DNA of 43,871 nucleotides, taken from an uncultured Bacteroidales bacterium. Its GTDB lineage: Bacteria > Bacteroidota > Bacteroidia > Bacteroidales > Paludibacteraceae. Under the pieces are notes generated by a model, which searched no databases, was not told where the DNA came from, and saw nothing but the letters and a program-made list of their open reading frames with translations. The DNA lies in NCBI GenBank assembly GCA_946403215.1, contig CAMIZG010000013.1, positions 1 through 43,871 on the forward strand. Reading direction: 5' to 3'. The translations under genes were made by a program, and so were the position numbers. Shown here piece after piece: positions 1-5,867 of the stretch (the stretch's first letter is position 1; every line of letters begins with the position of its first letter).

Positions 1-82
1 CGTTCGTACGTACGTACCACGTAGCCGCTGACGCATTCAGCGCCAGCGTTACGAGCAGTGCTATGTGAAGGATTCGTTTCAC
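1..82 (-). CDS. Exported protein, N-terminal fragment (cut by window edge)
   Basis: Reading leftward from a GTG at 82, 27 codons are visible before the window ends. They encode a classical Sec signal peptide (MKRILHIALLVTLALNASA) followed by ATWYVRTN. A stop lies two codons upstream, so GTG is the only reasonable start. An exported protein opening with a short WYV-type beta strand right after the signal is common in right-handed beta-helix (pectate-lyase-like) proteins, but 27 residues cannot prove this. It follows the PfkB kinase gene after about 120 bp filled by a repeat element, so it may be the last visible gene of that operon or be transcribed separately. Confidence 0.5.
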   Translation of the reverse strand, partial: MKRILHIALLVTLALNASAATWYVRTN

Positions 83-205
83 TATTTACAATTTGTTCAT
101 TTATTTGTTCATTTAGTCATTTTATCATTTATCTTGCGTATAAATGGCTAAATATCCCAATGACTCAATAAATCGTAAATGGTAAATGACCAAATGGTAA
201 ATTTA
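83..205. repeat. AT-rich dyad repeat element, copy A
   Basis: A ~120-bp intergenic element made of degenerate ~7-bp units of the type ATTTACC / ATTTGTTC at one end and their complements (AAATGGT, AAATGAC) at the other, so the two ends can pair. A near copy is at 26987-27112. Both copies have the same orientation, start at the stop of the upstream minus-strand gene and end just before the start codon of a gene with a signal peptide. Confidence 0.7.
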
Positions 206-1147
206 TCGCCATCCGAAGCGCTCACGGCCAACCCGCTCCACGTCTTCACGACTGGTGAATGCTGTTGTGCCGCCGGCTGCGGTGGTATTGACCGCACCGG
301 TCATGTTGCCGTACTCTTGGCAGCGGTCCAGTGCATCGCCGGCTGCCAGACGGGTGATGAAGCCCGAGTTGAACGAGTCGCCTGCTCCGATGCAATCCAC
401 CACGTTCTTGTTCAGAAGCGCTTCCTGCTTGCGGTCGGGCTGACCTTTGCGCATCAGTATGGAGCCTTTGCTGCCGCACTTGATAACGGCAGCATTCACA
501 TACGGGCGGATAGCTTCGAGGGCTTCCTCCAGGGTGGCTTTGCGGGTGAGGAACTTCAGCTCGGTCTCATTAGGCATGAACACCGTTACCAGCGGCAGGA
601 TCTCCTTCAGATCCAGATCCCACTGCTCGGTCGGATCCCACTGGCTGTCCAGCGAGGTCGTCACGCCATTGGCCTTGCACAACTCGAGAATCTTCTTCAG
701 ATCGCGCTTCACGCCGCTCTGCATGAAGATAGACGATATATGTATATGCTTCGCCTCCTTGAACACGTCGGGATTAATATCCTCAAGTCCCATGTAATCC
801 ATCGCTCCCTGATAGGTCAGGTTGGCGCGGTCCTCGTCGTAACTCATGCAGATAGTGGCACCTGTAGCATGTTTGTCCTGACGAATCAGGAAGCGTGTAT
901 CCACGCCTTTGGCTTGCAGACTGCTCTCCACCAGGTCGCCGAAGCTGTCGTTGCCGATCATGCCGCAGAAGGCCACCTTGGCACCTATCGCTGCAGCATT
1001 GGCAGCGAAGATGGCTGTCGAACTGCCCAGCGTGAGCGTCATCTGCTTGGCAAATTTTTCTTTGCCTACTTCAGGGAAACCCTCTATATTATTAAGGATA
1101 AGATCAACATTCAACTCGCCCAGGGCGATAATATCAAACTGTTTCAT
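203..1147 (-). CDS. PfkB/ribokinase-family sugar kinase
   Basis: A 314-residue cytosolic carbohydrate kinase. It opens with the family pattern ALGELNVDLI and carries the PfkB C-terminal signature GAGDSFNSGF near residues 253-262, whose Asp is the family's catalytic base. Length is normal. The substrate cannot be read from sequence. As the fourth gene of an operon with an AgaS-type isomerase and a GatZ/KbaZ-like aldolase subunit, an attractive inference is phosphorylation of tagatose-6-phosphate (or a related ketose phosphate) before aldol cleavage. It starts three bases after the stop of the esterase gene, which suggests translational coupling. Ribokinase or fructokinase activity remains possible. 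Confidence 0.85.
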   Translation of the reverse strand: MKQFDIIALGELNVDLILNNIEGFPEVGKEKFAKQMTLTLGSSTAIFAANAAAIGAKVAFCGMIGNDSFGDLVESSLQAKGVDTRFLIRQDKHATGATICMSYDEDRANLTYQGAMDYMGLEDINPDVFKEAKHIHISSIFMQSGVKRDLKKILELCKANGVTTSLDSQWDPTEQWDLDLKEILPLVTVFMPNETELKFLTRKATLEEALEAIRPYVNAAVIKCGSKGSILMRKGQPDRKQEALLNKNVVDCIGAGDSFNSGFITRLAAGDALDRCQEYGNMTGAVNTTAAGGTTAFTSREDVERVGRERFGWR

Positions 1148-1150
1148 GGT

Positions 1151-2536
1151 TTACATCTTGCTTTTAAATAGTTTATCCATCTTATAACTCCACCCGGCAG
1201 GGTAGTCGTGTCCCATCTCCGGACCGAAAATGTATTCTTTCTCCGATGCAGGAGTAGCCAGGTTGTTGAACGGCACCACGTTCGTCCTTGGCGGGCACAC
1301 ATTGTCCTGCAGTCCGCTGCTCGCGAGCACGGCGCAACTGATTCGCGTTGCCAGGTTCTTTGTGTCGAAGTACGACAGGAACTTCAGCATCTGCTCGTCG
1401 GTCATCGAGCCTTTGCACTTCTTGGCTGTCTCTGCTGCCAGGCCGCCGATGCTCATTGCGTCAGCATAATCGCCCAGGAACGCAACGTTCGCCGCAATGG
1501 CCGTAAACGGATAGTCACTTAGCGCTGCGGCTGCATAGGTAAGCGCACCGCCTTGGCTCGAGCCTTCGGCGAATAGCTTGCTCATGTTGCTCGTCTCACG
1601 GGTTGCCATGAACCGTACAGCCTGCACTACGTCCATAAATGCACCGCGGTAGTACCAGCTGTCCCTGTCACCAAAGTGGTACGAGAACCAGTCGCCGTAG
1701 ATATTAGTCTGATCCTCCGTCACACCCGGGTTGCCAGTTGAGGCCGGACGGTTGTTCAAGTACTGACCTCTGTGCGACAAGTAGAACTCTGCATTCTGGC
1801 TGCTGCCGCCCGACGGGCACTCGCACTTGCCCTTGCTGCCCTGCGTGTCGTAGCCGTAGAAGTGCATGATCACGGGGTGCTTTTGGCCGTCCTGAGGCTC
1901 GCAGTAATAGCCGCGGATAGTCACCGGCTCGCCGCTCAATCCGTCAGGCACAGACTGCATCTCCACCAGATAAACCTTCCGCGCAGCGCTGCTTTTGCTT
2001 TCTATCTCCGTCAGCTTGGCGCTCATATCCACCGCCGCCAACTGATCCTTCGCAGCCTGCCAGAACTGGTCGAAATCCGGCTGCTTGTCCGGTGCGGAAA
2101 CGATCTTGAACGGGTCGATGCCGAAGAAGAAGTTCCTTGCCATCTTGCCGTTCACCGTACATACGGCGCGGTAGATGCCCGGCTCCAGCGTCTTGGTCGT
2201 GGTTGCCTTATAGTCCAATGTGCTGTTGGCTGCTACATCCACGCTGTCGGTTACCGTCTCTACTTCCGCTTTCATGTCGGTCGTGTATTTCACTTTCACG
2301 CCGACCTTCACGGCCATCTTGTTGCCGTTCTCGATGCGAATCGTTATGTGCGGCTTGCCGCTCCACACCCAGTTATCCGTCACGGGTACGGATTGAGTGA
2401 TGAGTTTCAGGTCTGCCTGCTCTGTGGGTTGCTGTTGCTCCCGTTCAGGATCATCCTGAGGCGTCGGACCTTTGCATCCGTATGCTCCCAGTGCCACCGC
2501 CATCAGAGCTACTGTCAAGAATGATGCTCGCTTCAT
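1151..2536 (-). CDS. Acetyl-xylan-esterase-like (AXE1/cephalosporin-C deacetylase) lipoprotein
   Basis: A 461-residue exported esterase. The first ~21 residues form a signal peptide ending AYGC, a lipoprotein-type cleavage site, so it is probably anchored in a membrane facing the periplasm or surface. Residues ~30-150 look like a beta-rich accessory domain; the rest is an alpha/beta-hydrolase of the AXE1 type. The nucleophile elbow is GSSQGG (~322-327), followed by the Asp region SSGLQDNVCPP and the His region GPEMGHDYP near the C terminus, completing the usual Ser-Asp-His triad. It probably removes acetyl groups from a sugar or polysaccharide. Its position between aldolase-subunit and sugar-kinase genes suggests the operon handles an acetylated sugar. 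Gap to the next gene is 3 bp. Confidence 0.85.
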   Translation of the reverse strand: MKRASFLTVALMAVALGAYGCKGPTPQDDPEREQQQPTEQADLKLITQSVPVTDNWVWSGKPHITIRIENGNKMAVKVGVKVKYTTDMKAEVETVTDSVDVAANSTLDYKATTTKTLEPGIYRAVCTVNGKMARNFFFGIDPFKIVSAPDKQPDFDQFWQAAKDQLAAVDMSAKLTEIESKSSAARKVYLVEMQSVPDGLSGEPVTIRGYYCEPQDGQKHPVIMHFYGYDTQGSKGKCECPSGGSSQNAEFYLSHRGQYLNNRPASTGNPGVTEDQTNIYGDWFSYHFGDRDSWYYRGAFMDVVQAVRFMATRETSNMSKLFAEGSSQGGALTYAAAALSDYPFTAIAANVAFLGDYADAMSIGGLAAETAKKCKGSMTDEQMLKFLSYFDTKNLATRISCAVLASSGLQDNVCPPRTNVVPFNNLATPASEKEYIFGPEMGHDYPAGWSYKMDKLFKSKM

Positions 2537-2563
2537 TGGATCTTGTTGTTTTCGGTATCTCGA

Positions 2564-3799
2564 CTATACTTCTTTCATGTAATCGTTCAGGTTGACAATA
2601 TTGAACGCGTTGTAGTACTTGTCCATATTGTGCTCTATGCGCATCAGCACGACCTCCTCGGCATGTATTCCCAGACGCTCCAGGTTGTCGTACAGCATCT
2701 GACGGGCTACCAGTGCCTCCGGCTTCTGCCAGATGTAACGGCAACCGGTCTTCACCAGCCACAACTGACGGTCCTCCGTGCACTCGCTCAGGTCTTTGCC
2801 TACCTCCTCGCCGTGCAACCACTTCTTCCAGCGGTTCGACTCATATACGCACTGCCACAGCACTTTCGTCATGTTACTCAGTTGTGCTACCTTGCCTTCG
2901 GCGAACAGTTTCTTCTCCTCTTCCTCGAGCTCGGCCAGCGCGTCGTACTCGTTCATCGTGAACTCCGGGCCAACGTTCGCCGCACCCATGCCTGCCTTCG
3001 GATAATCCTCGGGGTTCTCCACGTCATCCGAGTAGTGCCCCTTGATATAACTGCCGTACGGACGAACTTTAGCCGTCAGCTCGCGGGCAACCTTCGGGTC
3101 GAAGAACGTGGTGTGAAGGTCAGTACCTACCTTGCCTACGATGAAGCACGGCCATATATCGTCCAAGCCAACCTCATGCAGACCTTTCTTCAGTCCCTCC
3201 AGGAAGGTGTCGAAGGTCTTCTCGTCAGCCAGACCGCCGTGCACTTCCTCTGTACCTACCTCATAGCTGATAGGAGCGATGCCGTTAGCCTTGCGGAAAT
3301 CCTCGGCGTGCTTGATCAGCTCTACGGTGCGCTTAACCACTACGTGAATATCAATGATCTCGCCCTTCGGCAGGAAGATATCCACTGTCGGATCAACGTG
3401 TATCAGGTCATAGCCTGCCAGGATAGCTGCCTCGTAGCTCTTCTTCACACCGTTCATCGCGCGCTCGGTGTCCCAACGCTCGATCGACTGCTTGTCCTTC
3501 AGCCACGGTCCGCCGTGGTCGATAGCCACTACGTAAGGTCCGGTGTAGTGAACCGCTGCTGCTTCGCGGGCCAGGATCTTCGTGAACTCAGCCTGCGTCA
3601 TTCCGGTGTAACCGCCGTCGCAATCCACCTGATTAAGAGTCGTCGCGAAGTAGATCGGCGAGTTGTTACGTTTCGCTGCGCGGAACGATGCTTTGATTAC
3701 TGACAAGGAGTTCGGGCACGCTGCAAATAGTGTCATCGGTACTCCGGTTGCTTTTTTTCTTTCCTCCATCACGCGGAGGATGTTTTCAGTCTTTGCCAT
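2564..3799 (-). CDS. Class II D-tagatose-bisphosphate aldolase, non-catalytic subunit (GatZ/KbaZ-like)
   Basis: A 411-residue cytosolic protein of the GatZ/KbaZ/AgaZ family. The N-terminal ENILRVMEERKKATGVP segment and the central VVAIDHGGPWLKDKQS and DPTVDIF segments are typical. In Enterobacteria this subunit is needed for full activity and stability of the catalytic GatY/KbaY aldolase, which splits tagatose-1,6-bisphosphate into glyceraldehyde-3-phosphate and dihydroxyacetone phosphate. No GatY/KbaY partner is visible here, so it is elsewhere or this lone form works differently. Older annotations call the family tagatose-6-phosphate kinase. It follows agaS after an 88-bp gap holding a direct repeat. 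Confidence 0.88.
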   Translation of the reverse strand: MAKTENILRVMEERKKATGVPMTLFAACPNSLSVIKASFRAAKRNNSPIYFATTLNQVDCDGGYTGMTQAEFTKILAREAAAVHYTGPYVVAIDHGGPWLKDKQSIERWDTERAMNGVKKSYEAAILAGYDLIHVDPTVDIFLPKGEIIDIHVVVKRTVELIKHAEDFRKANGIAPISYEVGTEEVHGGLADEKTFDTFLEGLKKGLHEVGLDDIWPCFIVGKVGTDLHTTFFDPKVARELTAKVRPYGSYIKGHYSDDVENPEDYPKAGMGAANVGPEFTMNEYDALAELEEEEKKLFAEGKVAQLSNMTKVLWQCVYESNRWKKWLHGEEVGKDLSECTEDRQLWLVKTGCRYIWQKPEALVARQMLYDNLERLGIHAEEVVLMRIEHNMDKYYNAFNIVNLNDYMKEV

Positions 3800-3816
3800 A
3801 TTCTTTGATTTTTTTA

Positions 3817-3889
3817 TTCCTTGTTATGTATCGACCAATCTTGGGCGATTTTGATTCTTTGTTATTGTATCGACCATTTATGGGCGATC
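3817..3889. repeat. Two-copy direct repeat between agaS and the aldolase-subunit gene
   Basis: Two imperfect direct copies (3817-3850 and 3855-3889) share TTGTTATnGTATCGACC and GGGCGAT with a variable middle. The second copy ends at the agaS stop codon. The repeat fills nearly the whole gap, so it would lie in the operon mRNA. Confidence 0.75.
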
Positions 3890-5006
3890 ATTCATATATC
3901 GTCACTCCCTCTACTACGCGGTGGATGTTCCCGCTCACACTTGGTGCGTCAGGGTTCAGCCCGTGTGCCTTCGATGCGTAGAAGCCCAATAGTTGCCCTA
4001 CTACCACGAACGGCGCGATGCCGTAGAACTCGTTTGTCTCTTTGCCGTAAGGCATCTGCACGATCAGGTCGGACTTCACACTCGGCAACTCGGGTATCTT
4101 GCCTGCTATCACGATCACTTGTGCCACTGGCTTGTTGTTTGCATCCACCTGCTTGATCAGGTCGCGCTCGTAGCGCTGAACGCTCTCTTGGTCGGTCATT
4201 AGATAAACTACCAGCGATTTGTCGTTCACCACGGCTTTCGGTCCGTGACGGAAACCAAGGAACGAGTCGAACTTACATACCACAGCACCATCCGTCAGCT
4301 CTTGAAGCTTGAGGTGGCACTCCTCGGCGATGCCCTTCAGCGCACCCGAACCCAGGAACACACCGCGCTCGAACTTCCTGCTCGCGATCTCCTTCAGCGG
4401 ATCCTCATAGTTCGCAATTACTGCCTCTGCGTTCTTCGCGGCTTTTTCTATCTTCTCTGCATCTTGCTCCAGCACGTCTATACGCCCTAACATCATACAT
4501 GTCAGCAGCATCGTCGAGAACGAACTGGTCATGGCCAAGCTCTTGTCATCCGTCTCCTCCGGCAATTGCAGTAGCAGTATATTGCCTTTGCCTTGTGCTT
4601 GTTGCGCAAGCTTGCCGTCCTTGTTGCAGGTGATATACACGTGTGCCACGTTCTTGCACACTTTGTTCGCCAGGTTCACTGCTGCCACGCTCTCCGGACT
4701 GTTGCCCGAACGAGCAAAGCTGATCAGCAGCAGCGGACGCTCTGCGTCAAGCAGGTACTCCGCATGTGTCACCAGATCAGTCGTCGGCACGCTGCGAACA
4801 TTACGCCACATGCCGCGCATGATCGGGCACAACGCATCGCCGATGAACGCCGAGGTGCCTGCACCGGTCAACACTACATCTGTGTCGTTGGTTAGGTACT
4901 TGTGCATAAATGCACTGATCTCCGCCTTTGCTGCCAACATCGCCTGTAGCTCTTTACGCCACATGGCAGGCTGCTGATGAATCTCGTTAAACGTGAAATT
5001 GTTCAT
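3888..5006 (-). CDS. agaS: SIS-domain sugar-phosphate isomerase/deaminase, AgaS family
   Basis: A 372-residue cytosolic protein with two SIS (sugar isomerase) domains. The first holds VLTGAGTSAFIGDAL (~45-60) and LISFARSGNSPES (~94-106), matching the phosphosugar-binding loops of AgaS/GlmS-type enzymes. AgaS of Enterobacteria converts galactosamine-6-phosphate to tagatose-6-phosphate plus ammonia. Here it is the first gene of an operon with a GatZ-like subunit and a PfkB kinase, exactly the activities expected downstream. The exact amino-sugar substrate is inferred. A TAATTTTG promoter lies about 220 bp upstream, giving a long leader that contains a hairpin repeat and a possible 40-codon open frame. 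Confidence 0.85.
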   Translation of the reverse strand: MNNFTFNEIHQQPAMWRKELQAMLAAKAEISAFMHKYLTNDTDVVLTGAGTSAFIGDALCPIMRGMWRNVRSVPTTDLVTHAEYLLDAERPLLLISFARSGNSPESVAAVNLANKVCKNVAHVYITCNKDGKLAQQAQGKGNILLLQLPEETDDKSLAMTSSFSTMLLTCMMLGRIDVLEQDAEKIEKAAKNAEAVIANYEDPLKEIASRKFERGVFLGSGALKGIAEECHLKLQELTDGAVVCKFDSFLGFRHGPKAVVNDKSLVVYLMTDQESVQRYERDLIKQVDANNKPVAQVIVIAGKIPELPSVKSDLIVQMPYGKETNEFYGIAPFVVVGQLLGFYASKAHGLNPDAPSVSGNIHRVVEGVTIYE

Positions 5007-5112
5007 ATCGAATGTTTTTTAGAATTATTTTTCCGTTCAATCCGTCCGTCCAGATATTATTTCCGTCTGTTCCGTGAGTTCCGTACTCATAATATTGTCC
5101 TTTCGACATAAT

Positions 5113-5168
5113 GGGGTCCCCGACACAAACCAAGCCGAAGGCCGTTTGGGGTGGGGAGAAGCCGAGGC
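5113..5168. repeat. GGGG(T/C)CCCCGA hairpin element, copy 1 (agaS leader)
   Basis: Starts GGGGTCCCCGACACAAACC and ends GGTGGGGAGAAGCCGAGGC; the middle folds into a long G/C hairpin. The same frame, with a different but still paired stem, recurs at 18157-18202 and 20912-20957. This copy lies inside the leader between the agaS promoter and start codon. Confidence 0.8.
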
Positions 5169-5227
5169 AGTGGTGCGCCCTATGCCGCATGGCGGCATCA
5201 GTTAAGCACTATTTGCCGAAGGCGATG

Positions 5228-5259
5228 CAAAATTACAAAAATTTCCACACATTTCGAAA
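5228..5259 (-). promoter_or_regulatory. Bacteroidetes-type promoter for the agaS operon, with overlapping palindrome
   Basis: On the minus strand a TAATTTTG box (5235-5228) fits the Bacteroidetes -7 consensus TAnnTTTG. About 19 bp upstream the -33 position reads TCG rather than TTG and falls inside a perfect TTTCGAAA palindrome (5252-5259). Further TTTCGAAA copies are at 5285-5292 and 5354-5361. A repressor or activator bound here would sit directly on the promoter. Confidence 0.55.
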
Positions 5260-5475
5260 CTATTTATTATGCTCTATAGCATGTTTTCGAAACCATGTCT
5301 CGTAACACTACGTATATCAGCCTCTTGCGTGTTTCATTTGCCCTTTCGTAACCTTTCGAAAATCCAGTCCGGTCCCCCAAGTATACTGCAACGGATTGTT
5401 TATGTTTCTTGTTTATGTTGTATCTGTATAGTATTATATACTATGTATATAATACCGCATTCTTGTCTCGGAAAT

Positions 5476-5519
5476 TTAGTAGGTGATTAGTAGGTTATTA
5501 GTAGGTGATTAGTCTGTGG
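5476..5519. repeat. 11-bp tandem repeat (TTAGTAGGTKA, about 3.5 copies)
   Basis: Units begin at 5476, 5487, 5498 and 5509: three read TTAGTAGGTGA or TTAGTAGGTTA and the fourth diverges after TTAG. An 11-bp period is close to one DNA helical turn, so a repeated protein-binding site on one face of the helix is possible. It lies about 275 bp upstream of the -7 box of the beta-helix gene. Confidence 0.8.
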
Positions 5520-5792
5520 TAAGTGCGTTATTCATAGCCCCATCGCAGGGACAAATGCATATCGAAATACTTTTTCTACACGTTTTCGGCTATGTTTTTT
5601 CCCTTATCTGCTGCAGCAAGACAACCGTTTTTTCACTCCCTCTTCCGAAACGTTCCGAAATGTCAATACTACTTGTTTGAAATAATTGTAAGTGCCTGCT
5701 TGTGTGTTGTTTATCCCTATTCGCTTGTCCTCGCTATATTTTTCATGTTGTATAACATAGAACGCCCGCGTGCACATGTGAAATATTTTTTG

Positions 5793-5800
5793 TACCTTTG
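5793..5800 (+). promoter_or_regulatory. Promoter -7 box for the beta-helix gene
   Basis: TACCTTTG followed by CATC matches the Bacteroidetes -7 consensus TAnnTTTG, 68 bp before the ATG at 5868. No TTG is present at the expected -33 distance, so this promoter may need an activator. Confidence 0.6.
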
Positions 5801-5867
5801 CATCGACATTTATGGGCTTCACCCATTCTGACACCTGAAAACACGCTAAACTTAAAATCAAAATATT

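Larger units (their letters stand above)
5260..5867. other. Divergent intergenic region rich in palindromes and repeats
   Basis: No convincing gene is seen. The region holds two further TTTCGAAA palindromes (5285, 5354), a perfect ATAGTAT-TAT-ATACTAT dyad (5428-5444), an 11-bp tandem repeat (5476-5519) and, near the right end, a TACCTTTG box for the plus-strand beta-helix gene. Base composition is AT-rich. It separates the minus-strand sugar operon from the plus-strand surface-protein genes. Confidence 0.6.

Noticed and set aside
179..1171. Plus-strand open frame covering the PfkB kinase gene
   Set aside because: It is antisense to a kinase with complete motifs and shows no domain likeness; it arises from codon bias.
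5604..5861. Minus-strand 85-codon frame in the divergent intergenic region
   Set aside because: No conserved-looking domain, no promoter, and it covers the plus-strand promoter box; treated as chance.
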